Source: CAWFQB01 sp965277875
GTDB lineage: Bacteria > Armatimonadota > Chthonomonadetes > Chthonomonadales > Chthonomonadaceae
Length of the DNA: 64,000 nt
Reading direction: 5' to 3'
Assembly (NCBI GenBank): GCA_965277875.1
Contig: CBDIDV010000001.1
Coordinates: 50,626-114,625, forward strand
Below the pieces are notes generated by a model that made no database searches, was not told where the DNA came from, and saw only the letters and a program-made list of their open reading frames with translations. Positions 34,160-43,594 of the stretch are shown one piece after another. The stretch's first letter is position 1; every line of letters begins with the position of its first letter. A program made the position numbers and the translations under genes.

Positions 34160-35374
34160 TCAAGGCGAGACGCCTGGTTTTGAGACATGTCCGCGCGGGC
34201 GCAGGTTTTTATCTCCCAGCGGCATGACCGCCGCAGGTGTCTGACGCGGCTGCATCTCCTGAACCTGATTGGCCTGATTTTGCTGCCTGATAGCGCGTCC
34301 CTGCTGCTCGCCAATCGCCTGCCGCGTCGCCGCATCGCTAGTTTCCACGCTCTTTTCATGCGCGTTCTGACTGCCGAGCGAACGCAGATAGTCTACGACC
34401 TGTAAAAGCTGCGCCTGCGTCATGGCTCCCTTGTAGGACGGCATGATGTTCTGATACCCTGCCACGACCTGCGCGCCGGGCAGAACGATGCTGTCGTACA
34501 AATAGCGGTCATCGGCCACGACCAGGCTGCCATCCGCCAGCGGCACGGCCTTGCCGTAAATGCCGTCGAGCGCGGGCGCGCGGACAGCGGCGTTTGCGCC
34601 GTGACAGCCCGTGCAGCTGAACTGCACGAACAGTTTCGAGCCGGCCTCGGCAAGCGACGGCTGCGGATAATCGCGGCTCAGCCAGCGCTCGTAATCCGCA
34701 GGCTCCATGACGTATATCCATCCGCCCATGTTGGAGTGCTGTGTGCCGCAGTATTGAGCGCAGAACAGATGATACTTGCCCGGCTTGGTGGCGGTGAACC
34801 AGGCCGTCGTGATGCGCCCCGGCAGGGCGTCCTGCTTGACGCGGAATGCCGGCACAAAGAAGTCGTGGATCACATCCTCGGAGGAGAGCGTGAGCTTCAC
34901 GGGCCTGCCGACGGGAATGTGCAGCTCGTCCATCTCGCGCTGCCCTTCCGGGTGCTGCATCTCCCAGAACCATTGCTTGCCGATCACGTTGATGTTGATG
35001 GCTCCCGCCGGCTCCGCGTACTCGTCGTAAAATAGGCGCGCGGACCAGACGAACGTGAGCAGGGAGAGCAGGATAGGAATACCGATCCAAGCGGACTCCA
35101 GTTTCCAGTTGCTGGTAGGCGCATGCGAGCGGTCGGCGCGGCTGCCACGCCGGTACTTGAACGCAAAAACCACGATGAGCAGGCAGACCCCGCCGCCAAT
35201 CGCGCCGGAAACAAGCAGCAGGAAATCAAACAGGGCATCCACGCGGGGCGCAATACTGCTGGCCTGTTCGGGCCGCCACTGAAACCCCGACTGCTGCGCG
35301 CCGGCCTCGGCGCCCGCGAATAAAGCGCCACCCGCCGCGGCCAAACTGAGCAGTCTTGTAACAGCATTCTTCAT
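34160..35374 (-). CDS. coxB: cytochrome c oxidase subunit II fused to cytochrome c (caa3 type)
   Basis: A 404-residue protein: signal peptide or first helix (SLAAAGGALFAGAEAGAQ), two membrane helices (about 48-70 and 93-111), then the cupredoxin domain with the CuA ligands in H.....CAQYCGTQHSNM (CxxxCxxxHxxM) near 205-218. A cytochrome c domain follows with CTGCH near 257 and a distal methionine probably in NIMPSY. The C-terminal 70 residues are Gln-rich and unstructured. The fused heme makes this a caa3-type oxidase, able to take electrons directly from the monoheme ActE or the ActA hemes. It overlaps the linker gene by four bases (ATGA). Confidence 0.93.
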   Translation of the reverse strand: MKNAVTRLLSLAAAGGALFAGAEAGAQQSGFQWRPEQASSIAPRVDALFDFLLLVSGAIGGGVCLLIVVFAFKYRRGSRADRSHAPTSNWKLESAWIGIPILLSLLTFVWSARLFYDEYAEPAGAININVIGKQWFWEMQHPEGQREMDELHIPVGRPVKLTLSSEDVIHDFFVPAFRVKQDALPGRITTAWFTATKPGKYHLFCAQYCGTQHSNMGGWIYVMEPADYERWLSRDYPQPSLAEAGSKLFVQFSCTGCHGANAAVRAPALDGIYGKAVPLADGSLVVADDRYLYDSIVLPGAQVVAGYQNIMPSYKGAMTQAQLLQVVDYLRSLGSQNAHEKSVETSDAATRQAIGEQQGRAIRQQNQANQVQEMQPRQTPAAVMPLGDKNLRPRGHVSKPGVSP

Positions 35375-36135
35375 GGATTTTTCCCCAGCGGCCCCACGTC
35401 GGCGCGATATGTTCCGGTCGGCTGCATTCCAAGCGGCAGGCTTTCCGGCTTGTCCTGACCGGCGGCAGGCGCGGCCTGCGGAAAGGGCGACGGCTCATTT
35501 TGCGGACGCGAAGCAAAGCCGGATCGCAGCAAAGCGGTTTTGGCCTGTTCAATAGGAATGTGGGTGGTTCCTTCCGGCTCCTGTGCGCCGTTGAGGCCGA
35601 GAATGCCCGGCCCCGGATTGTACAGATTGGCATTGTCTCGACCCGGCGGGGAAGATTGGGCGTTGGAAGGCGCGGATAGCGGCGTTCCCCGACTGCCCGC
35701 CATCGTACCCGCCTCGCGCCGCCACGCGCCTTCCTCCGGCGGGACCGGGCCAGAGCCGTTAAGCGTGTCTTCTTCGCTATGCATGAAGCGCTGGTAGTTG
35801 GGCGCGCTCGCGTCCTGTATGCGCGGTGCAACGGGCATCGGCGGGTTCAGAGCGAGCGGCGAAATCGGCGCGTCCGGCGCGTTCGGCAGACGCTTGAACA
35901 GGCCAAGCAGCAGCCACAGTCCCGTGAACATACCGATGCCCAGAGCCCCCATGCCCATGCCAATCCACGCGATACGCTTCACATCTGCATCGCGGGTCTC
36001 ATGACGGCGCTCAGCGCTCGCTTCGGGGCGTCCCTGCACCGTTTCATCATGAAGAGCTTGCTGTGCCAGAACCGTTTCCTGATTCATTTGCGGCACGGAC
36101 GCCATCGGATCGTCTGCCATGCGCTTATTCCTCAT
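35371..36135 (-). CDS. unknown single-helix membrane protein between ActF and CoxB
   Basis: A 254-residue protein. Residues 1-50 are polar; one helix runs WIGMGMGALGIGMFTGLWLL at about 57-77; the rest is low-complexity and rich in Pro, Ala, Gly and Asn without cysteine or heme motif. Both ends overlap neighbours by four bases (ATGA), so it is a fixed part of the operon and made in step with ActF and CoxB. The long exported tail could tie the ACIII and oxidase parts of a supercomplex together. That role is inferred only from position; no family is recognised. Confidence 0.65.
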   Translation of the reverse strand: MRNKRMADDPMASVPQMNQETVLAQQALHDETVQGRPEASAERRHETRDADVKRIAWIGMGMGALGIGMFTGLWLLLGLFKRLPNAPDAPISPLALNPPMPVAPRIQDASAPNYQRFMHSEEDTLNGSGPVPPEEGAWRREAGTMAGSRGTPLSAPSNAQSSPPGRDNANLYNPGPGILGLNGAQEPEGTTHIPIEQAKTALLRSGFASRPQNEPSPFPQAAPAAGQDKPESLPLGMQPTGTYRADVGPLGKNP

Positions 36136-37583
36136 CCTTGCCGGGTTTCCGCACCCAACTCTGTCCGCACCTGCCGCGCTTCCGCCGCCGCTTCGGTCTT
36201 TTGCAGGCGCGGGTCATGCAGAGGAAGCAGGGCCGCGCTTTGCAAGGCCGCGCAGAAGACAGCCAGCCACAATCCGCCCATCGCGATTGGCGTCACCACG
36301 TCCAGCCAACTGAAACCGAACCCCTGCGGATAAAATTTCGGCTCCACCAGCCACAGGGAGTGCAGCAGGTGCGCGAACAGCAGCATGCCGGCAATCCCCA
36401 CGAGCGGGCCGGCCCTCCGCTTGATGCCGCCGAACAGCAGCAGCACAAATGGAAGGAAGAAATGCAGCGCCATCAGCCCCCATGCGAATACTTTCCAGCC
36501 GCCCTGCTGCCGATGCAGGTAAAAAACCGTCTCGGAAGGCTGATCGCCTGACCAGATGATGATGTACTGCGAGTAGCCCATGTATACCCAGATCAGCACA
36601 AAGGCCAGCAGCATCCCGCCCAGATCCTGCCAGAATGGCGCAAGGCGAGCGTCCAGCCCACCCACGTCTCCCAATTCCGGTGGACCGATGTTGGCATCCA
36701 GATTTTTATTGCGCTCGCGCCTTTGCGCCGCCTCGCTGCGCGCCGCCGGCAGGAGTTTCAGCGCGGCAAGCAGGAAGCCCAATACACCGGGCTTCGCGCT
36801 GCGCGGCTCCCGGCCTGCGTTTTCTCCTTGCCGCTCGCGTTCCCGCGTTCGCTTTTCCCCGGCGTCCGACAGCGCCAAACGATGCGCGACAAGAATGGCA
36901 AAAGCCAGCGCGGTCAGTCCCTGGCCTGCTACGATCAGCATACCGAAAATAGTGGAAAACCAGCGCGGCTCCAGCGACATGATCCAGTCAATGGCCGCAA
37001 GCGACATCGTAAACACGTACAGGATCAGCCCCGGCCCACACCACTTTTGGAACCGTTCTGTGATGGCCGGGTCGCCTGTCCTGTCCTGTTCCACCGACCA
37101 AACGCGCATAAGCCGCCCAAGCCCGATCCAGCAGGCAAAGTACAGCCCGTTACGCGCCAGGAAGAAGGGCAGGACAAACATCCCATGCTTATCGCGCAAA
37201 AGCGGGTCGGCGGCCACGCGGGCCGCGTCGGCCCACGGATACAGCGTATGCAGCCCGAACAGGAGGGGAACGAACAGCAGCCCCAGAAGCGGGAGGGTTC
37301 CGAACGCGGCCTCCAGTATGCGCCGGATCACGAATCCCCAGCCGCCGCCGGTGAGATGGTGCAGCATGGCGACGCCCAGACTGCCCAGCGCGATGCCCAG
37401 CCAGAACAGCCAGGCGTACAGGTAGGCCGGGAAAAACAGGGTGGGCGCAAAAACGCCGCCGAGCAGGGCCGGAACGCTCAGTGCGCCGCCGATTATCAAT
37501 CCGGCCCGCCGCCACCCGGCCAGCAGCCGAATATGATGTTCTGCCGGCTTCGCATTCTGAGGCGCATGCTGGTTCACGTTCAT
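36132..37583 (-). CDS. actF: alternative complex III subunit ActF
   Basis: A 483-residue protein with about ten membrane helices, of the NrfD-related ActF family of alternative complex III (quinol:electron acceptor oxidoreductase). Typical blocks are FLARNGLYFACWIGLGRLMR, AAIDWIMSLEPRWFSTIFGM and FVLIWVYMGYSQYIIIWSGD. The ATG at 37583 overlaps the actE stop by four bases; the longer frame would run through actE and is rejected. Residues 241-305 are a charged insertion between helices (ERERQGENAGREPRSAKPG), which seems extra for the family. It has no bound cofactor in known structures. Confidence 0.92.
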   Translation of the reverse strand: MNVNQHAPQNAKPAEHHIRLLAGWRRAGLIIGGALSVPALLGGVFAPTLFFPAYLYAWLFWLGIALGSLGVAMLHHLTGGGWGFVIRRILEAAFGTLPLLGLLFVPLLFGLHTLYPWADAARVAADPLLRDKHGMFVLPFFLARNGLYFACWIGLGRLMRVWSVEQDRTGDPAITERFQKWCGPGLILYVFTMSLAAIDWIMSLEPRWFSTIFGMLIVAGQGLTALAFAILVAHRLALSDAGEKRTRERERQGENAGREPRSAKPGVLGFLLAALKLLPAARSEAAQRRERNKNLDANIGPPELGDVGGLDARLAPFWQDLGGMLLAFVLIWVYMGYSQYIIIWSGDQPSETVFYLHRQQGGWKVFAWGLMALHFFLPFVLLLFGGIKRRAGPLVGIAGMLLFAHLLHSLWLVEPKFYPQGFGFSWLDVVTPIAMGGLWLAVFCAALQSAALLPLHDPRLQKTEAAAEARQVRTELGAETRQG

Positions 37584-38272
37584 GGCCTGCCTCCTGCCGG
37601 CTGAGAGGGCGCGGCAGATGGCGACTGACGCTCTGGAGAAGCGAAAGGGGACGGCGCAGCAAGGGCCACAGCGGTTACGGGGCGCGTGGCTTGAAGGGCG
37701 CGGATATACGCTGCAATCGCCCATCGGTCGCGTGGCTGCACACGGTCATTGTAGCTGTACATCACGCCGTACCCGTTGGTAATCACGTCGTATAGATGCC
37801 CGACCGGGGCCTGGCGCAACCGGGGAATATAGTAGGAGGGGGGCGGCGAAAACCCACGCTGCACGATCATGCCGTTTCCCGCTCCCGTCAGGCCGTGGCA
37901 GGGCGAACAATAGATGTTGAAGCGCTGCTGCCCCCGGTCTAAAATCTGCCGCGTGATGGGAAATGGAAACGTCGTTACAAGCGGCCTGCCCGGCGTACGC
38001 GCCCGTCCTTCGTACAGCGGCAGGTCAATGCGCGCCTGCCCGCGCGCCACGGTGTCCGCTACAAGCGGGCGCGACGATGTTTGATCGGCGAATACGGACG
38101 CGCCCCCTGGATAGGCGGGACTTTTTTCCAGTGGCTTCAGGCGCGAACCGTTCCACATGTAATCGTCGCCGCAGCCGCACAGCAGCGTGGCAAAGGCAAG
38201 CAGCGCCGGCACGATAAAAGGGCGCTTCCACGCAGGCAGCGGTTGCTGTTCGGGCCGTGAGCGTTTAGACAT
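37580..38272 (-). CDS. actE: alternative complex III subunit ActE (monoheme cytochrome c)
   Basis: A 230-residue protein. The N-terminal segment FIVPALLAFATLLCGC ends in a lipobox-like LCGC, so it is probably a lipoprotein on the outer face of the membrane. The single heme site is CSPCH in FNIYCSPCHGLTGAGNGMI, and the ligand methionine is likely in the later GVMYSYNDRVQPRDRW. The C-terminal 35 residues are Ala/Ser/Pro rich. Overlaps of 8 and 4 bases with actD and actF show tight coupling. It carries electrons from the complex towards CoxB. Confidence 0.92.
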   Translation of the reverse strand: MSKRSRPEQQPLPAWKRPFIVPALLAFATLLCGCGDDYMWNGSRLKPLEKSPAYPGGASVFADQTSSRPLVADTVARGQARIDLPLYEGRARTPGRPLVTTFPFPITRQILDRGQQRFNIYCSPCHGLTGAGNGMIVQRGFSPPPSYYIPRLRQAPVGHLYDVITNGYGVMYSYNDRVQPRDRWAIAAYIRALQATRPVTAVALAAPSPFASPERQSPSAAPSQPAGGRP

Positions 38273-38798
38273 CTATTTTCACCACCTCCCGCGCGTTCAG
38301 TCCGTTCAGGAAACGCCAGGTGCCGCGTTCATCGAACACAGGGTCCGCGGCCTCGATGCACAAAACAAAGCGATCCTGCGTTTCCCGGTGAAAGTCAGGC
38401 GCGTTGAACACGGGATGGTACAGGCGGGGCAGGCCGCTGAGAAGGAACACGGCGAAAAACGCGGTCAGGGCCGCAGCCAGCACCGTCAGTTCAAACGTGA
38501 CCGGCATAAACGAGGGAATGCTGTTCAGCGGACGCCCGCCCACGTTCAGCCGGTAACTGACCGTGCAGGCATAATACTGCATGAAGTAACCGCCCACACC
38601 GCCCGATAATCCGCCGCCCAGCACGAGCCAAGGCAGCCAGTTGAAGCGGAACCCGACCTCTTCGGCCAGTCCCTCTACGGGAAACGGCGAATACGCCTGC
38701 ATTTTGCGGTAGCCGTTCTTGCGCGCAGAGCGCGCCGCCCGCAGCAGGTCTTCCGGCTGTTCAAACGAGGCCAAGTAGCCATACAGCGCCGGGGTCAT
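38265..38798 (-). CDS. actD: alternative complex III subunit ActD (DUF3341)
   Basis: A 177-residue protein with two membrane helices (WLPWLVLGGGLSGGVGGYFM at about 54 and FELTVLAAALTAFFAVFLLS at about 102) and soluble ends. The opening ALYGYLASFEQPEDLLRAAR and the block AYSPFPVEGL are the marks of the DUF3341/ActD family. It holds no cofactor and stabilises the membrane part of the complex. The ATG overlaps the actC stop by four bases. Confidence 0.92.
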   Translation of the reverse strand: MTPALYGYLASFEQPEDLLRAARSARKNGYRKMQAYSPFPVEGLAEEVGFRFNWLPWLVLGGGLSGGVGGYFMQYYACTVSYRLNVGGRPLNSIPSFMPVTFELTVLAAALTAFFAVFLLSGLPRLYHPVFNAPDFHRETQDRFVLCIEAADPVFDERGTWRFLNGLNAREVVKIDV

Positions 38799-40285
38799 GG
38801 CCGCGCCTCCTCTCGCGCGTCATCCGTCTTCGCGCTGTCCGGCCCTGTTTCCTGCGCCGCGCCCTGTACCGGTTGGGCCTCCTGCGCTTCCTCTTTAATC
38901 AACTCCTGCACTTCGGAAATAGAGATCATCGGCAGGATGCGAATAAACAGGAAGAAGAGGGCGAAGAACAGCCCAATCGTTCCCGTCAGGGTCGCCCAGT
39001 CCCAGATGGTCGGATAGTACATCTTCCACGCCGAGGGCAGGAAGTCACGATGCAGGGACTGCACCACGATCACCACGCGCTCCGTCCACATGCCTAATTG
39101 AACGATCAGCGACAGCGCAAACAGCCAGCCGATGTTCAGGCGCGCCTTGCGCCACCACAGCGTCTGCGACACCAGCACATTGCAAAAAATCAGCAGCCAG
39201 TAGGCAAAGCCGTAGTTGCCCAAGATGCGGTTAATGTACATATATTTTTCATACGGGTCGCCGCTGTACCAGGCCATGAGGGCCTCTTCGCAGTAGCCGT
39301 AGCCGACAATCGTGCTTGTCACCAGCATGACCTTGGCGCAGTTTTCCAGATGCCGCATGGTAACGAGATTTTCCAGATGGTAGAACCGGCGCAGGGGAAT
39401 GGCGAGCGTCAGCACCATAGAAAACCCGGACAAAATCGCGCCCGCCACGAAATACGGCGGGAAAATCGTCGAATGCCAGCCGGGAACGATGGCGACGGCG
39501 AAATCCAGGCTCACGATGCTATGCACGGACACGACAAGCGGCGTCGCAAGCGCGGCCAGCAGGTAGTAGGCGGAGTTGTAATACTTCCAGTGAACAGCGT
39601 CGCCGCGCCAGCCCAGGGAGAGAACGCCAAAAACCAACTTTTTCCAGGGAGTTTTCGCCTGATTGTAGACCGCCCGCAGGTCGGGAACCATGCCCAGAAA
39701 CCAGAACAGAATGGACACGGTCAGGTATGTCGAGACCGCGAAGAAGTCCCACACGAGCGGGCTGCGAAACTGCGGCCACAACGCCATGCTGTTGGGATAA
39801 GGAATCAGCCAGTAGGCGTCCCACGGACGTCCCAGATGGATCAGCGGGAACAGGCCCGCGCAGGCGACGGCGAACAGGGTCATGGCCTCGGCGAAGCGGT
39901 TGATGCTCGTGCGCCACTTCTGCTTGAGCAGCAGCAGTACGGCGGAAATCAGCGTTCCCGCGTGTCCGATGCCCACCCACCAGACGAAGTTGGCGATAGC
40001 AAATCCCCAGGCCACCGGCACATTAATGCCCCAGATGCCCACGCCTTTGACGATCAGATACGTGACGGCATAAAGCAGGATCATCACGAACGTAAAGCCT
40101 ATCGCAAGGCCGACCATCCAGCCGTTTGTAACAGGACGCTTTAAGACGATGGCGCTGATTTGCGCGTCTACGCTGGCATACGTCTGGCCGGGGCCGAGTA
40201 CCGGTTCCGGGCGATGGAAGCCGGTTTCCGCGCTTTCCTCTGGTTGTTCGGTCGTTAAGGCCACGATTGTTGGCTCCGCTCCCAA
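38795..40285 (-). CDS. actC: alternative complex III subunit ActC (NrfD/PsrC family quinol-binding subunit)
   Basis: A 496-residue protein with about ten membrane helices. Motifs of the ActC/NrfD group are WGFAIANFVWWVGIGHAGTL, FPLIHLGRPWDAYWLIPYPN and FPPYFVAGAILSGFSMVLTL. It binds quinol and passes electrons to the iron-sulfur clusters of ActB. The frame begins with TTG at 40285 (AAGGA nine bases upstream); GTG at 40264, preceded by GGAG at good spacing, is an equal alternative. The C-terminal 40 residues are acidic and unstructured. It begins six bases after the actB stop. Confidence 0.92.
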   Translation of the reverse strand: MGAEPTIVALTTEQPEESAETGFHRPEPVLGPGQTYASVDAQISAIVLKRPVTNGWMVGLAIGFTFVMILLYAVTYLIVKGVGIWGINVPVAWGFAIANFVWWVGIGHAGTLISAVLLLLKQKWRTSINRFAEAMTLFAVACAGLFPLIHLGRPWDAYWLIPYPNSMALWPQFRSPLVWDFFAVSTYLTVSILFWFLGMVPDLRAVYNQAKTPWKKLVFGVLSLGWRGDAVHWKYYNSAYYLLAALATPLVVSVHSIVSLDFAVAIVPGWHSTIFPPYFVAGAILSGFSMVLTLAIPLRRFYHLENLVTMRHLENCAKVMLVTSTIVGYGYCEEALMAWYSGDPYEKYMYINRILGNYGFAYWLLIFCNVLVSQTLWWRKARLNIGWLFALSLIVQLGMWTERVVIVVQSLHRDFLPSAWKMYYPTIWDWATLTGTIGLFFALFFLFIRILPMISISEVQELIKEEAQEAQPVQGAAQETGPDSAKTDDAREEARP

Positions 40286-40291
40286 TCCACG

Positions 40292-43200
40292 CTATCCTTC
40301 TGTTCCCGGATCACTGACCTTGCCCAGGTACGAGGTGCGCGGGCGCGTGTTCAGTTCGGACAGCAGGCCGTAATCGTGCGGCTCGCGCTTCCATTGTGAG
40401 ACCAGGCTGTTGGGGTCGGCCAGATTGCCGAACACGATGGCGTTTGTGGGACACGCCTGCGCGCAGGCTGTCGTGATCTCGCCGTCGTGAACCAGTCGGT
40501 TTTCCTTGTCCGCTGTGATCTTGGCGTTTTCGATGCGCTGGACACAGTACGTGCATTTTTCCATGACGCCCCGGCTGCGGACGGTCACTTCCGGGTTCCG
40601 CATCAGCTGCTTGAGCGGCGACAGGTCGGCATACTGCAAAAAGTTGAAGCGGCGTACCTTGTACGGGCAGTTGTTGGAGCAGTAGCGCGTGCCGATGCAG
40701 CGGTTGTATACCATCTGGTTCAGGCCGTCACGGTTGTGCAGGGTCGCGCCGGGCGGGCAGACCAGCTCACAGGGCGCACGCTCGCACATCATGCAGGCGA
40801 CCGGCATAAAATACGTGGCATCGGGATGATCCAAGCTGTCGCCCTCGTAATAGCGATCAATGCGAATCCAGTGCATTTCGCGCCCGCGCAGCACCTCTGC
40901 CTTGCCCACGACCGCGATGTTGTTTTCGGACTGGCAGGCCATCACGCAGGCGTTACAGCCGATGCAGCGCGTCAAATCAATGGACATGGCCCACGCGTAT
41001 TCGGGATAATGGTAATCGGGATACAGCGATTCGGGTTTTTCGGGGTCGTTCTGATGGGCATGCACGAAGCCGGGGGCGCGCTTGAAGGTGGCAAGCGTCG
41101 CTGCGCGCACGATGTCGCGGCCCTCCATCGTGTGGTGGCTGTGCGTCACGGCAAGCTGCGCTTTCCGCTCGGTCTTTTCCATCGCCAGGTCGGTTCCGAA
41201 CCAGGAGGCGTCCGAGGCGCGGAGCGCGAAGGCATTGAAGCCCGTTCCCGTGCCGACATTGCCGGCCCGCGTCCGCCCACCCCCTAGGCTGACCGAAACC
41301 ACGTTGTCGGGGTGTCCCGGCACGATCAAAACAGGGGCTTCCACCTGCCGCCCCCGATAACGCAGCGTCACCACATCGCCGTCCGCCAGCCTGCGCTCCT
41401 GCGCCAGGCGCGGGCCGATGCAGGCGGCATTGTCCCAGGTGAGTTTGGTCAGGGGGTTGGGCAGTTCCTGCAGCCAGCCGTTGTTGGCGAATCGCCCGTC
41501 CCAGAGCGTCGGGTCCGGCGTGAACACGAGGTCAAGGCCGGTTTGCGGGCTTTGGTTTGCGGGTGGCGGGCGCTGCGTACTGGAGGCCGAAAGTCGGATG
41601 ATAACATCCGGGTTCAGCGTTACGGCTTTCGCGGGCGCAGCCGTGCCGGGTACCACGCCGTCGTTGAGAACGGTTCGCCAGAAAAGGTCGAAATCGCCTG
41701 CGGTGTCCTGCGTGGCATTGGGGTCGGCATTGCGCTCCTGCGCGGGCGTGTTGAGGTTGTCGCCCGCGCCCTGCGCGAGACTTTGATTGACGTTGGCGCT
41801 GCTGTGAGCGAAGGCGGACGCCTGCCCCGCGCCGGCTGCGCCGGGGGATCTGGTTTGATAATCGGCCTGGTAAACGCGCTTCCAGCGGTCGCGTACAATG
41901 TCGTGATCGGAGCGATCCAGCCCTCCGGCAAGGACGGACAGCACCTGACAGGGCGCGTGGGTGGCGTACAGCGGCGCGAGCAGCGGCTGCTGGATCGTGA
42001 TGACTCCGTCGTGGGCGCGCGCGTCGCCCCACGCCTCCAGGTAATGCGACTGCGGGATGTGCCAGACGGACAGGTTCGCCGTTTCATCCTCGTATTCGCC
42101 CAGATGCGCGGTAAACGGCGCTTTGCGGATCGCCTCGCCGAAATTCAGGTCGGCGGGCGCGGTATAAACGGGGTTGCAGTCGAGCATCACGAGCATCTGA
42201 ACCTGCCCTGCCCTTAGATCGCCCGCAAGCTGCGGCAGCGTTTGCCCCTGCGCGCGGGCATCGGCTTCCAGCGGCTCCGTATAGGATACAGTCTCCCCTA
42301 CGTTGCCAAGCGTCTGATTGATGGCATGGGCGAGCGCGTGGACGACGGGCGGCTGTGTTTCTCCGACAACTACGACGCTGCGCCCTGGGTGGGCCTGCAA
42401 ATCCTTTACGGCGGCGGCGATCCAGGTCGGGGCGGCGGGCGGCAGGTGTCCGGCGTCCGGCGCGGCGGCGCGGCTGTTTATCGCAGATGCCAGCGCGCGG
42501 GCAATCGCCTGCGCCTGCGCGGGGCGCAGGCGCAGGCGGTGTTCCGCCATCGCGCCCGTGATGGTGGGCGCGCTTTCCGCCACGTACAGGCGGTTCAAAT
42601 CCACGTTGTCTTTACGGGCGGTGCGCCGCCTGCCAAAGTCCACCGCATAGCGGACGTGGCCCGGCATGGTCAGCAGAAAATCACCATCCAGCGAGACGAT
42701 CACCTCGGCTTTGTCAAAATGATAGACAACATGGGCATCCGCGCCGAACGCCATTTGCGCGCCCGCCCGCGCATTCTCGCGGCCTATCGGCTCGTACTGA
42801 CACCAGCGCGCGTTCGGGAACTGCGCCAGCAGATCCTGCATCTGCTCCGTCAGGGTCGGGGACGTGATCGCGCCGCTCAAAAAGCGCAGCCCCGCGCCTC
42901 CTGTGGCGCGCATTGTCTGCATCTGTTCCGTGACGGCGTTTGCAAACTCGTCCCATGTCGCGGGAACGCCCCGGTTGACGACGGCCTGCGAGCGGTCGGG
43001 GTCGTACAGCGACAGCAGGGAAGCCTGGGCAATGGCGTCCGTGGCGCCCAGACTGCTCGGATGCGAGGGATTGCCGTCTATCTTGATGGGACGTCCTTCC
43101 CGGCTTGTCACCAGTACGCCCTGCGCGCTCCCGCCTAAGGCAAACGCCGTGGCGTAGAACAGCGCCTTGCCCGGCTCCAGGCCGTTGGGCTGGTCAATGT

Positions 43201-43594
43201 AGGGGACGATTTTTTCCTGGGTGGGGCGCGCGCCGCATCCGCTCAGCCCGGCAAGGGCGAGGGACGCGCCCATCACGGTGAGGAAGGCCCGGCGCGAAAT
43301 GTCCGCGTCGCCTGACGCGCCTGCCTTGTTCTTTTCACTGCTTGTCTCCCTCTCGGCGAGCGCCCCTCCGAGACGCGGAAACTCGCGTCGGGCGGCCTCC
43401 TGAAACGCCGGGGTTTGCGCCAGTTCTTCCAGGCTGCGCCAGAACGATTTGCCCTGCGCCTCGGACAGGCGGGTGCGAACCGCGGCCAAGTCGAGGGCCG
43501 GCGCCCCGGTTGGGGCGGGTTCCGAGAGACGTTCCAGGAGGAGTTCCGGGATGGGTTCCGGGTCGGGCTGCGATGGGTTAGCGGTGACAGACAT
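40292..43594 (-). CDS. actB: alternative complex III subunit ActB (molybdopterin-like / iron-sulfur)
   Basis: A 1100-residue protein. After a polar leader of 100 residues there is a Tat signal, ISRRAFLTVMGASLALAGL, followed by a cysteine (SGC). The large N-terminal part has the molybdopterin-oxidoreductase fold without cofactor, as in other ActB proteins. From about residue 870 the C-terminal part holds four FeS sites: CIGCNACVMAC, CMMCERAPCELVC, CIGTRYCSNNCPY and CTYCVQRIE with CAQACPTN. These wire electrons from ActC to the hemes. It overlaps actA by 17 bases. The long region before the Tat motif suggests a large folded leader. Confidence 0.93.
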   Translation of the reverse strand: MSVTANPSQPDPEPIPELLLERLSEPAPTGAPALDLAAVRTRLSEAQGKSFWRSLEELAQTPAFQEAARREFPRLGGALAERETSSEKNKAGASGDADISRRAFLTVMGASLALAGLSGCGARPTQEKIVPYIDQPNGLEPGKALFYATAFALGGSAQGVLVTSREGRPIKIDGNPSHPSSLGATDAIAQASLLSLYDPDRSQAVVNRGVPATWDEFANAVTEQMQTMRATGGAGLRFLSGAITSPTLTEQMQDLLAQFPNARWCQYEPIGRENARAGAQMAFGADAHVVYHFDKAEVIVSLDGDFLLTMPGHVRYAVDFGRRRTARKDNVDLNRLYVAESAPTITGAMAEHRLRLRPAQAQAIARALASAINSRAAAPDAGHLPPAAPTWIAAAVKDLQAHPGRSVVVVGETQPPVVHALAHAINQTLGNVGETVSYTEPLEADARAQGQTLPQLAGDLRAGQVQMLVMLDCNPVYTAPADLNFGEAIRKAPFTAHLGEYEDETANLSVWHIPQSHYLEAWGDARAHDGVITIQQPLLAPLYATHAPCQVLSVLAGGLDRSDHDIVRDRWKRVYQADYQTRSPGAAGAGQASAFAHSSANVNQSLAQGAGDNLNTPAQERNADPNATQDTAGDFDLFWRTVLNDGVVPGTAAPAKAVTLNPDVIIRLSASSTQRPPPANQSPQTGLDLVFTPDPTLWDGRFANNGWLQELPNPLTKLTWDNAACIGPRLAQERRLADGDVVTLRYRGRQVEAPVLIVPGHPDNVVSVSLGGGRTRAGNVGTGTGFNAFALRASDASWFGTDLAMEKTERKAQLAVTHSHHTMEGRDIVRAATLATFKRAPGFVHAHQNDPEKPESLYPDYHYPEYAWAMSIDLTRCIGCNACVMACQSENNIAVVGKAEVLRGREMHWIRIDRYYEGDSLDHPDATYFMPVACMMCERAPCELVCPPGATLHNRDGLNQMVYNRCIGTRYCSNNCPYKVRRFNFLQYADLSPLKQLMRNPEVTVRSRGVMEKCTYCVQRIENAKITADKENRLVHDGEITTACAQACPTNAIVFGNLADPNSLVSQWKREPHDYGLLSELNTRPRTSYLGKVSDPGTEG

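Noticed and set aside
39098..40144. 348-codon plus-strand frame under actC
   Set aside because: Antisense of a clear NrfD-type membrane protein; the His/Arg/Gln-rich translation is characteristic of the complement of membrane-protein codons.
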